Assembly: GCA_944380515.1 (NCBI GenBank)
Contig: CALWHT010000003.1
Coordinates: forward strand, 1 to 36,752
Length of the DNA stretch: 36,752 nt
Source of the DNA: an uncultured Roseburia sp.
GTDB taxonomy: Bacteria; Bacillota; Clostridia; Lachnospirales; Lachnospiraceae
Reading direction: 5' to 3'
Below the pieces are notes generated by a model. It was given only the letters and a program-made list of their open reading frames with translations. It did not search any database and was not told the DNA's origin. This document shows, piece by piece, positions 24,710-32,281 of this stretch (position 1 is its first letter; each line of letters opens with the position of its first letter). Position numbers and translations under genes: made by a program.

Positions 24710-27085
24710 ATGAGGGAAATATTTACTGTTTTCCGTAAGAAAAGTGCATGGGGACATATGATACTCAGCGCCGTGGTATTTTTTGCCATAGCCCTGCCGT
24801 TTCGCAGCCTGTTCACCCTTTTGCCGGGTGTGACGGAGATTCGCCCGGCAAACATGGTGCCGCTGGTATTCGGCATTCAGTTTGGTCCCGCCGCCGCCTG
24901 GGGGATCTCTATAGGAAACCTGATTTCCGATATCCTGTCGGGGGCCAATGTATTTGTGTGTTTAACAGGATTTGTAGTCAACTTCTTTTACACCTATATC
25001 CCATACAAATTGTGGTACACGCTGCGTCTGGGGAAGGAGCCTATCCATCCGGTCCGGCTCAATACGGTTCTGGAGATTGTCAAGTATATTTTAGTGGTTC
25101 TGATTGATTCCTTTATCACCACCGTATCCCTGTCCCTGATTTTTGAGGCGGCGGGATTTCAATCATTTTTTTCTTCCTTCCCGCTGCTGTTTTTCAACAA
25201 TTTCGATTTTGCCATTATTCTGGGCATTCCGGTGCTTTCCTTCTGGAGCAAGACGCGTCTGCGTTCCGTGGTGCCGGAATACCGGGAAAATGAGAAGGTT
25301 CAACGCAGCGCCTGCTGGCTGGATTTGCCTTTGGTTATCATTGCTGTCATCGGCGTGGGGTATTTCCTTTACTCCATGTTCCAGGGGGGAACTGTGGTGA
25401 ACAGCCCCCTTGCTTTCGGATTTCTCTGCGCGGCGATAGCGGGACTGATAGTTTACACTTTTCGGCCTACTGGCGAGGTGGAATCTCTGCCTCCCCGTCG
25501 GGAGGGAATGAAGATCTCCATCAAGGCAAAGGTGACAATTGGTTTTTTGCTGCTGACGCTGGTATTCCTGGTCCTTTTAGTGGTGGTGTCTTATAACGCG
25601 TTAAAGGCAGGGGGCGAACTGAACCGTCTGGAGGTCTGGAATTATATCTACCTGGCACTGGGTATCACCATTAACCTGCTTTATGGTATCGCTATTCTGT
25701 TTTTGTGGTATGTAGAGCGGAATATCACTACCCCCATAGAGCGCCTTTCTAACCTGACGGAGCTGTACGCAAGGCAGGAACATAAGCATGAGGAGAGGCT
25801 GGCGCAAAGCCTGCAACAGCTGGCAGATACGATTCCACAGGGAGACGAGATTGGCGCACTGGCGGTTTCTTTCCGTAACATGGTGAGTGAACTGGACAGC
25901 TATATGGCGAACCTGGCGGCGGTCACCGCGGACAAGGAGCGCATTGCTACAGAGCTGAATGTAGCCACTCAGATCCAAGCGTCTATGCTGCCCTGCATTT
26001 TTCCGGCTTTTCCAGGGCGCAGGGAATTTGACGTCTACGCTACCATGACTCCGGCGAAGGAGGTAGGCGGCGACTTCTATGATTTTTTCCTGGTAGACGA
26101 TGATCATCTGGCGTTGGTAATTGCGGACGTGTCGGGAAAAGGGGTGCCGGCGGCGCTGTTCATGGTGATCGCCAAAACCCTGCTGAAAAATGCCGCGCAG
26201 ACCGGTCTGTCGCCAAAGGCGGTACTGGAGAAAGTCAATAACCAGCTATGTGAGAACAACGAAGCGGAGATGTTCGTTACCGTTTGGTTGGGGATTTATG
26301 AAATATCCACCGGAAAATTGACCGCAGCCAATGCGGGCCATGAATATCCGGCAGTAAAGCACGGGAACGGGAAATTTGAACTGTTTAAAGATAAGCACGG
26401 CTTTGTGCTGGCCGGCATGGATGGAGCCCATTACCGAGAATATGAAGTGGAGCTGAAGGCCGGCGATACGTTGTTTGTATACACAGACGGCGTGGCGGAA
26501 GCTACCGATGCAGCGAACACATTATACGGGACGGAGCGGATGTTGGAGGCGCTCAATTGCGAGGAGGAGGCCGACCCTGAAGAGCTTCTCCGTAATGTGA
26601 AGAAGAGTATCGATATGTTCGTGGGGGAGGCACCTCAGTTTGATGATATCACTATGCTGGCGCTCAAGATCAGGGATGTCCGGTTTGAGCGAATGAAAAA
26701 AATAAGTGTCACCCCGCAGTTGAACAGCATTGATGCCGTGACCGCTTTTTTTGAGGAGTGCCTTGCTCAGCAAAATGCCCCCGTGAAAGTGGTGTCCCAA
26801 ATCAATATTGCCGTAGACGAGATTTTCTCCAATATCGCCCGGTACAGCGGCGCAACCTCTGTTTCAATAGGCTGTGAGGCGCAGAAAGATCGTGTGGTGC
26901 TCCGCTTTGCGGATAATGGACGTCCCTATGACCCGACAGAAAAGGCTGATCCGGATATCACGCTTTCGGCGGAGGAACGGGACATTGGCGGTCTGGGCAT
27001 CTTTATGGTAAAAAGAACGATGGATGAGATCGCTTATGAGTATACCGACGGATTGAATATTCTAACCATTCAAAAGCGATGGTAA
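24710..27085 (+). CDS. Membrane PP2C/SpoIIE phosphatase with ECF-S-like, HAMP and RsbW-like domains
   Basis: This 791-aa protein combines four modules. The N terminus (about 1-260) has several helices and IRPANMVPLVFGIQFGPAAA followed by GNLISDILSG, resembling substrate-binding S components of ECF vitamin transporters. A further helix pair and HAMP region lie at about 275-395. The SpoIIE-type PP2C domain spans about 410-650 with all metal motifs: GGDFYDFF (about 453-460), DVSGKGVPAAL, FVYTDGVAEATD and FDDITMLAL. The C-terminal HATPase_c_2 domain (about 664-791) has an intact N box (DEIFSN), FADNGRPYDP and GGLGIFMVKRTMD. It would dephosphorylate the STAS protein in response to a ligand or membrane signal. 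Confidence 0.9.
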   Translation: MREIFTVFRKKSAWGHMILSAVVFFAIALPFRSLFTLLPGVTEIRPANMVPLVFGIQFGPAAAWGISIGNLISDILSGANVFVCLTGFVVNFFYTYIPYKLWYTLRLGKEPIHPVRLNTVLEIVKYILVVLIDSFITTVSLSLIFEAAGFQSFFSSFPLLFFNNFDFAIILGIPVLSFWSKTRLRSVVPEYRENEKVQRSACWLDLPLVIIAVIGVGYFLYSMFQGGTVVNSPLAFGFLCAAIAGLIVYTFRPTGEVESLPPRREGMKISIKAKVTIGFLLLTLVFLVLLVVVSYNALKAGGELNRLEVWNYIYLALGITINLLYGIAILFLWYVERNITTPIERLSNLTELYARQEHKHEERLAQSLQQLADTIPQGDEIGALAVSFRNMVSELDSYMANLAAVTADKERIATELNVATQIQASMLPCIFPAFPGRREFDVYATMTPAKEVGGDFYDFFLVDDDHLALVIADVSGKGVPAALFMVIAKTLLKNAAQTGLSPKAVLEKVNNQLCENNEAEMFVTVWLGIYEISTGKLTAANAGHEYPAVKHGNGKFELFKDKHGFVLAGMDGAHYREYEVELKAGDTLFVYTDGVAEATDAANTLYGTERMLEALNCEEEADPEELLRNVKKSIDMFVGEAPQFDDITMLALKIRDVRFERMKKISVTPQLNSIDAVTAFFEECLAQQNAPVKVVSQINIAVDEIFSNIARYSGATSVSIGCEAQKDRVVLRFADNGRPYDPTEKADPDITLSAEERDIGGLGIFMVKRTMDEIAYEYTDGLNILTIQKRW

Positions 27086-27103
27086 TGCGAGAAAAAAGGA
27101 AGT

Positions 27104-28786
27104 ATGACGAATATGATACGAAAAAAAGGGCTTTGCCGTCTGGGAACCTTGTTCCTTGCAATTGTATTCTTTTTGTTGGGTCTTGCAGGCTGCAACACGG
27201 AAAAACAAAGGGAAGATATTGTGATTCTCTATACCAACGACGTCCACTGTGCGGTGGACACCGACATTGGGTATGCGGGACTTGCGGCATATAAAACATG
27301 GGTTGAGGGAAAAACATCCTATGTCACCTTGGTGGACTGCGGAGACGCATTGCAGGGGGACGCCATCGGCACTGTATCCCAGGGAGAATATATAGTAGAC
27401 ATCATGAACCGAGTGGAATATGATTTTGCGGTGCTGGGTAACCATGAGTTTGATTACGGCATGGAACAGCTGGGGGCACTTCTTGAAAAATCGGAGGCGC
27501 AGTATCTGGGCTGTAATATCCGGTATACCGGGGAAGGAAACAGTGTGGTTTCGTCCCTTAAGCCCTACGAAATCGTGACCTACGGGGATGTGGAGGTTGC
27601 TTTTGTGGGCGTTTCCACCCCGGAGAGCATTAGCAAATCCACTCCTGCCTATTTCATGGATGAATCGGGCGCGTTTGTCTATGACTTTTACGGTGACAGT
27701 GGGGAAGGGCTGTATACGCAGGTGCAGAAAACGGTGGACGAATGCCGGGAGGAAGGCGCCGACTATGTAATAGCCCTGACGCATTTGGGGGACGATGAAT
27801 CTTCCGAGCCCTTCCGTTCCACGGATCTGATCGCCGGCACGACCGGCATTGACGCAGTACTGGATGGTCATTCCCACAGTGTGATACCCTGCGATGTTGT
27901 TAACAATAAAGAAGGAGAAAAGGTGCTGCTGTCCTCTACCGGCACAGGACTTGCGAACATCGGCCAGCTGGTGATTACCGCTGACGGTAACCTCACTGCC
28001 GGGCTGATTGGCGATTTCCCGGAAAAAGATGTACAAATGGATTCCTTTGTGAAAGAAATCCAAAGCCAGTATGAGGCGGAAATGGAGCAGGTGGTGGCCC
28101 GTACTGACGTGCCGTTGACCACGGTGTCGGAGTCCGGCATACGTCTGATACGCAGCCGGGAAACGAACTTGGGCGACTTCTGCGCCGATGCTTACCGGAC
28201 GATTTCTGGAGCGGATATTGCCATTGTCAACGGTGGGGGCATTCGAGCGGATATTGAGGCAGGCGATATCACCTATGGAGATATCATTGCCGTACATCCC
28301 TATGGGAATACGCTTTGCGTCGTTGAGGCAAACGGGCAGGAAATCCTGGATGCGCTGGAAATGGCCAGCCGCTCTACCATGCTGGAGATTAGCGACGGCG
28401 AAAACGCCGTGGGAGAAAACGGCGGATTTTTACAGGTATCGGGACTGAAATATACGATTGACACCTCGATCCCTTCTACAGTGGAAGTGGATGATGCCGG
28501 AATGTATGTTTCCTGTGGGGAAAACCGGCGGGTGAAAGATGTGCAGGTACTGCAGGAGGACGGCACCTATGCGCCGATAGACCCTGCGCAAACATATACC
28601 CTTGCCTCCCACAATTATCTGTTGAAGCAGGGTGGCGACGGGCTGAATATGTTTATGGACAACACGCTGATCATAAATGAAGGCATGTTGGATTATCAGG
28701 TGCTGATCACCTATATTGCCGATGACCTGTGCGGTACGGTGGGCAGCGATTATGTCCGGCCGCAGGGACGGATTACAGTTAAGTAG
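27104..28786 (+). CDS. 5'-nucleotidase / metallophosphatase lipoprotein
   Basis: This surface lipoprotein of 560 aa has lipobox LAGC with Cys30. The calcineurin-like metallophosphatase domain has ILYTNDVHC, VDCGDALQGD, LGNHEFDYG and LDGHSHS. The C-terminal 5'-nucleotidase domain shows RETNLGDFCADA, VNGGGIRADIEAGDITYGD and the substrate-stacking region QGGDGLNMF. It would release nucleosides from extracellular nucleotides. A second in-frame ATG at 27113 is possible. It is the last gene of block A, 18 nt after the phosphatase. A nucleoside product would fit the adenosine-binding fold of the SAHH-like neighbour, but that link is inference. Confidence 0.93.
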   Translation: MTNMIRKKGLCRLGTLFLAIVFFLLGLAGCNTEKQREDIVILYTNDVHCAVDTDIGYAGLAAYKTWVEGKTSYVTLVDCGDALQGDAIGTVSQGEYIVDIMNRVEYDFAVLGNHEFDYGMEQLGALLEKSEAQYLGCNIRYTGEGNSVVSSLKPYEIVTYGDVEVAFVGVSTPESISKSTPAYFMDESGAFVYDFYGDSGEGLYTQVQKTVDECREEGADYVIALTHLGDDESSEPFRSTDLIAGTTGIDAVLDGHSHSVIPCDVVNNKEGEKVLLSSTGTGLANIGQLVITADGNLTAGLIGDFPEKDVQMDSFVKEIQSQYEAEMEQVVARTDVPLTTVSESGIRLIRSRETNLGDFCADAYRTISGADIAIVNGGGIRADIEAGDITYGDIIAVHPYGNTLCVVEANGQEILDALEMASRSTMLEISDGENAVGENGGFLQVSGLKYTIDTSIPSTVEVDDAGMYVSCGENRRVKDVQVLQEDGTYAPIDPAQTYTLASHNYLLKQGGDGLNMFMDNTLIINEGMLDYQVLITYIADDLCGTVGSDYVRPQGRITVK

Positions 28787-28827
28787 GTGAAAAAGACAGC
28801 TCATATGCTGGAAATAAACAGGAAACG

Positions 28828-28868
28828 TTTGCCCGGAGATTGTGATTTCCGGGCAAATATGGTATATT
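28828..28868 (+). promoter_or_regulatory. Promoter with overlapping palindrome upstream of the GHKL kinase
   Basis: TTGTGA (28840-28845), a 17-nt spacer and TATATT (28863-28868) form a good sigma-A promoter. A perfect 10-bp inverted repeat, TTTGCCCGGA (28828-28837) and TCCGGGCAAA (28848-28857), straddles the -35 box. It has no T-tract, so an operator is more likely than a terminator. Confidence 0.55.
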
Positions 28869-28930
28869 AAATACAATATGATTTTTTTACGCTGTTCCGG
28901 GCAGACGGGATTGTTAGAAAGGGGAAAACT

Positions 28931-30229
28931 TTGCTGTATACAGAGCATTTTGTAATTGAGGGCATCCGCTTTGCAGCATTTGCATTTGTTTGCGGCTGCT
29001 TGCTGCAGCCCCGGTTTAAACGCAGAAATACCATCCTGATTGCCGTCGGATTTTTGGTCGGCATTCTGGGGATTCAGGCCGGTCTTCTTATAGCGGGCCA
29101 TGATGAGACACTTGTACTCACATTGCTGCCATTTACCGCCTATATCCCGGCCATTGTTGGCGTTCATGTGTTGTCGCGTTCCGGCTTTCCGCAGTCGGTT
29201 TCGGTATGGAGCTTCGGCGTGCTGATTAGTTTTCTGCTGCTGTTCTTTCAAAAGTTGCTGGGAACCGCATTTGTCCATACGACTGTGGCAGTATTGCTTG
29301 CAGCTGTGGCATTTTCCGGGGTGGTGTTTTTCTTTCTGCGTCGTCCGTACCGTGCCTATGTGCTGGAGAACCAGAGCGGCTGGCTGCTGATGAGTTTTCC
29401 TGTGGTGATGCTGTTTTTGCTGTTTTCCTACTGTGCCAACATGGTGACGAATCCGATGTTTCTGCTGCTCATCTTTCTGACGGCTCTATCGGTGATTGTC
29501 ACCATAATTTGGGCATTGACTTCTGCCGCTTCTCTCAGGCGGATGAAAGAAAACGAGCGGACGGTAATGATACAGCTGGAAAGCCAACGCAGGGAATATG
29601 AAGACCTTCGCCGGAAAATAGAGCAGGGGCGGAGATATCGCCATGATATGCGTCACCATTTTCGAGTATTGGCGGGGCTGTTTGACGAGGCAAAATCCGT
29701 GGAGGGGTTACAGTACCTCAGCACACTGAACGGGCAGCTTACGGAACTGGAGCAGGAAACCTGCTGTGAAAATGCAACGGTGAATGCCGTGCTCCGCTCC
29801 TATATAGCACGGGCCAGGGAAGAAAATTGTCAGGTTACAGTAAAGGCGGAGGTCCCACAGAACTGTCCGGTAGACGAAATCGACCTGTGCGTAATTTTGG
29901 CCAATGGAATGGAAAATTCGATTAACGCTTGCCGCAGCAATGTGCAGGAAACGGATAAGTGGATCCGGGTAAGCGTGCTGACGCATGAAAATGGCAACCT
30001 GTCTGTTAAAATTGAAAATCCCTTTGATCAACCCGTTATTTTCGGACAAGACGGCTTACCAAAGAGTCAGCTTGGAGAACAGCATGGTATTGGTCTGAAA
30101 AGTGTGGAAGTGGCCGTAAAAAAGTACGACGGCATTTTGCAATGTGAGGAAAATGATGGCGTGTTCAGTCTTCGGGCAGTTCTGTTCAAGCTGACGGATG
30201 TCCGTCATGGAAAAAAAGAAATTGTCTGA
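28931..30229 (+). CDS. AgrC-like GHKL sensor histidine kinase
   Basis: This 432-aa kinase appears to start at TTG (28931) behind AAAGGGG. About six hydrophobic helices fill residues 8-200. A coiled-coil-like linker is followed by the H box YRHDMRHHF with His238, typical of the AgrC/type-10 family that pairs with LytTR regulators. The HATPase_c_5 domain includes ILANGMENSINAC, SVKIENPFD and HGIGLKSVEVAVKKYDG. Signals of such kinases are often peptides, but none is encoded nearby. It overlaps the next gene by about 30 nt and lies two genes upstream of the LytTR regulator. Confidence 0.92.
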   Translation: MLYTEHFVIEGIRFAAFAFVCGCLLQPRFKRRNTILIAVGFLVGILGIQAGLLIAGHDETLVLTLLPFTAYIPAIVGVHVLSRSGFPQSVSVWSFGVLISFLLLFFQKLLGTAFVHTTVAVLLAAVAFSGVVFFFLRRPYRAYVLENQSGWLLMSFPVVMLFLLFSYCANMVTNPMFLLLIFLTALSVIVTIIWALTSAASLRRMKENERTVMIQLESQRREYEDLRRKIEQGRRYRHDMRHHFRVLAGLFDEAKSVEGLQYLSTLNGQLTELEQETCCENATVNAVLRSYIARAREENCQVTVKAEVPQNCPVDEIDLCVILANGMENSINACRSNVQETDKWIRVSVLTHENGNLSVKIENPFDQPVIFGQDGLPKSQLGEQHGIGLKSVEVAVKKYDGILQCEENDGVFSLRAVLFKLTDVRHGKKEIV

Positions 30230-30953
30230 TAAAACGGCGGTTTATCCGCTGATGACGGTACTGCTGGGATTGACTTTTATCAACTGTATGCCAGATGTGG
30301 CGCAAGCGTTGGAGAGAGTACCGGTTCTTGGCTCGGTGATCCGTTTGGTGGATGTACGTACCTATCAACTGGGGTGGGGCGATACGTCGTTTACGGCCGA
30401 GCTGCCGGTATTAGAAACTGCGTCATCTACCGCCGAAATCTCGCCACAGGAACCGTCACAATCCTCTCTCACTACTGAAGAGGCCATAGCTGAGCCGGAG
30501 GCTGCCCAAGAACCGACTACTGAAGCGGAGACATTCCAGTCTTCGCAAGAACCGACTTCTGAAACGGAGACATCCCAGTCTTCGCAAGAACCTGAATCTC
30601 AGCCATCTTCTCCCGTTGAGGAGGTTCCGGAGGAATCCCCACAGGAACCGTCACAATCCTCTCCTGCCACCGAAGAGGCCATAGCTGAGCCGGAGGCTGC
30701 TCAAGAACCGACCTCTGAAACGGAGACATCCCAGTCTTCACAAGAATCTGAATCTCAGTCATCTTCTCCCGTTGAGGAAGTTCCGGAGGAATCCTCACAG
30801 GAACCACCTTCGGATACAGAATCCGACCAGCCGTCTTTTACTGAACCGGTTATACCCAACGTCCCCGCTCCTTCCGATCCGTCCAACGGGGCAGACGATA
30901 TGAACCGGCAGATGGAAGAATATATCGTCAAGGTACGGGAGGCTTTCCTGTAG
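30198..30953 (+). CDS. Membrane-anchored repeat protein: N-terminal part of a split RsiV-like protein
   Basis: This 251-aa frame starts inside the kinase gene (ATG at 30198 or 30207, neither with a strong ribosome binding site). A short cytoplasmic tail and one helix (YPLMTVLLGLTFINC) are followed by ALERVPVLGSVIRLVDVRTY, resembling RsiV-type proteins just outside the membrane. Then comes a long Glu/Ser/Pro/Thr-rich tandem repeat. The frame ends in FL-TAG at 30951, immediately before sequence that continues the RsiV/DUF3298 similarity in the same frame. The cytoplasmic tail is too short for a classical anti-sigma domain. Confidence 0.75.
   Translation: MSVMEKKKLSDKTAVYPLMTVLLGLTFINCMPDVAQALERVPVLGSVIRLVDVRTYQLGWGDTSFTAELPVLETASSTAEISPQEPSQSSLTTEEAIAEPEAAQEPTTEAETFQSSQEPTSETETSQSSQEPESQPSSPVEEVPEESPQEPSQSSPATEEAIAEPEAAQEPTSETETSQSSQESESQSSSPVEEVPEESSQEPPSDTESDQPSFTEPVIPNVPAPSDPSNGADDMNRQMEEYIVKVREAFL
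30446..30830 (+). repeat. Tandem 195-bp / 156-bp coding repeats with 39-bp subunits
   Basis: ACAGGAACC recurs at 30446, 30641 and 30797. The first unit is 195 bp (65 codons) and the second 156 bp, shorter by 39 bp. That is one copy of a 13-codon subunit, which occurs twice in the first unit (EPTTEAETFQSSQ, EPTSETETSQSSQ). All lengths are multiples of three. They encode a flexible acidic stalk. Confidence 0.85.
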
Positions 30954-30956
30954 TAT

Positions 30957-31439
30957 GTGGCGCGGAAATATCAGGGCTATGTAGCGTCTGATACAGATTA
31001 TTATGTACTGCGTGATGACGATGAGATGCTGTCGCTGTGTTTTTACACGACCATCAATGCCGGTGGCTCAGGGGAGTACAGCCGGTGCTTCACCCTGTAC
31101 AAGCGGACAGGGCCGGTGCTCAAACTGTCGGATCTGTTTACGAAGGGCAGCGATTATGTAGGGGTTATTAGCGCCGATATCCTATCGCAGATGACCGAAC
31201 AGGTTGATGCTGGTGAAGGCGATTACTTTATACCCGGCGGCATTTGGTCGGAGGAAGAATGTTTTCAATCCATTGATGCCGATCAGAATTTCTATCTGGA
31301 TGAGGACAACCAATTGGTCATTCTTTTTGACGAATATGAGGTGGCGCCGGGATCTATGGGGATGCCGCGCTTTGTGATTGATGATCAGGTAATATCGGGA
31401 ATACTGGCGCCATGGATGGAGGACATGCAGGCGGAGTGA
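30957..31439 (+). CDS. RsiV/DUF3298-like extracellular domain, separated from its N terminus by TAG
   Basis: This 160-aa segment starts at a possible GTG (30957), three bases past the TAG that ends the preceding frame and in the same frame. It carries DUF3298-family features: YYVLRDDDEMLSLCFYTT, GPVLKLSDLFTKGSDYVGVI, NFYLDEDNQLVILFDEYE and VAPGSMGMPRFVI. In RsiV this region binds lysozyme. Alone it has no signal peptide or good ribosome binding site (a GGGAGG lies 14 nt upstream). It is either expressed by readthrough or reinitiation, or is the 3' part of a gene broken by a single CAG-to-TAG-type change. Confidence 0.65.
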   Translation: MARKYQGYVASDTDYYVLRDDDEMLSLCFYTTINAGGSGEYSRCFTLYKRTGPVLKLSDLFTKGSDYVGVISADILSQMTEQVDAGEGDYFIPGGIWSEEECFQSIDADQNFYLDEDNQLVILFDEYEVAPGSMGMPRFVIDDQVISGILAPWMEDMQAE

Positions 31440-31449
31440 GGTGAGAGGT

Positions 31450-32172
31450 ATGCTGCGCATAGGGATATGTGACGATAAACAAGAGGATATCGACTGGATC
31501 AAAGGCCTGGCCGATCGCTTTTCAGCGGATCATCCGGAGATGCCTGTGCAGATACAGGTCTATGACTTGCCATATGACCTGCTGGATGATATTGAAAAAA
31601 CGGGCGGATTTGATTTGTACCTGCTGGATGTCATTATGCCTCACATGACCGGCTTGGATCTGGCCAGACGGATCCGGGAGCGAAAAGAGCGGGCGGAGAT
31701 TCTGTTTCTGACCGTTTCCAGGGAATATGCGGTGGATGCTTTCAGCGTGAAGGCATCCGGCTATCTGATAAAGCCGGTGAAAAAATCGGATTTTGACGAG
31801 GCAGTGCTTGACTGTATCCGCCGACTGTCGCCGGAGGGAAGGCCGGCTCTTATACTGAAATTGAAAGATGGTTTTCAACGCGTACCGCTCCATGAACTGG
31901 TGTATATTGAGAGCTTTAATCATAACCAGGTCTGTACCCTGTCCGACGGTTCTGTGCTGGAAACGGCAGTTACCCTGTCGAAATTGATGAAGGAGCTGAA
32001 GGAGCACCCTGCATTTATCCGCCCCCACAGGGCGTATATTGTCAACATGGAATTTATCCGTAAACTGACCGGTTATGAGTTGCTGCTTACTAATGGTAAA
32101 CGCATTCCAGTTCCCCAGAGCGGATACGGAAAGCTGAAAAATGCCTATCTTACCTATATGACCCGTACATAA
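31450..32172 (+). CDS. LytTR-family response regulator
   Basis: This transcription regulator is about 240 aa from the ATG at 31450, preceded by GAGTGAGGTGAGAGGT; a GTG at 31441 is an alternative. The receiver domain has CDDKQED, the phospho-acceptor Asp60 in YLLDVIMP, LTVS and YLIKPVKKSDFD. The LytTR DNA-binding domain has VPLHELVYIESFNHNQV, FIRPHRAYIVNMEFI and GKRIPVPQSGYGKLKNAYL. LytTR proteins bind pairs of short direct repeats spaced about 21 bp, and such pairs occur upstream of blocks A and C. It is the third gene of the kinase operon. Confidence 0.94.
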   Translation: MLRIGICDDKQEDIDWIKGLADRFSADHPEMPVQIQVYDLPYDLLDDIEKTGGFDLYLLDVIMPHMTGLDLARRIRERKERAEILFLTVSREYAVDAFSVKASGYLIKPVKKSDFDEAVLDCIRRLSPEGRPALILKLKDGFQRVPLHELVYIESFNHNQVCTLSDGSVLETAVTLSKLMKELKEHPAFIRPHRAYIVNMEFIRKLTGYELLLTNGKRIPVPQSGYGKLKNAYLTYMTRT

Positions 32173-32187
32173 AAATTTGAACTGTCA

Positions 32188-32252
32188 TTTCACGCAGAAA
32201 AAGCGATGTTTCACGAAAGGGGACCGCTTTTTCTGCGTTTTTCTTTTATACT
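32188..32252 (+). promoter_or_regulatory. LytTR-type direct-repeat operator and promoter of block C
   Basis: TTTCACGCAG (32188-32197) and TTTCACGAAA (32209-32218) start exactly 21 bp apart. TATACT (32247-32252) begins 38 bp after the second copy starts, with no recognisable -35. The 16 nt ATTTCACGCAGAAAAA here are identical to the first copy at 17186-17201. Confidence 0.7.
32193..32246 (+). terminator. Terminator after the LytTR regulator, overlapping its putative operator
   Basis: CGCAGAAAAAGCG (32193-32205) and CGCTTTTTCTGCG (32225-32237) form a perfect 13-bp stem with a 19-nt loop, followed by TTTTTCTTTT. It ends the kinase-regulator transcript 21 nt after the stop codon. The left arm shares bases with the first LytTR-type repeat and the loop contains the second. 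Confidence 0.8.
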
Positions 32253-32281
32253 AACAAAAATAGAAAGGACGAGTAACAGCG

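Noticed and set aside
27062-28297. A 411-codon open frame on the minus strand
   Set aside because: It lies wholly opposite the nucleotidase gene, whose motifs are unmistakable. The translation has no family resemblance and no ribosome binding site; it is a codon-bias shadow.
28430-29278. A 282-codon minus-strand frame across the block A/B boundary
   Set aside because: It spans the end of one good plus-strand gene, a promoter region and the start of another, with no start signal and no recognisable domain.
30198-31439. The RsiV-like protein as an anti-sigma factor
   Set aside because: The cytoplasmic tail is only about 15 residues and no ECF sigma gene is adjacent, so only the extracellular RsiV-like domain can be supported.
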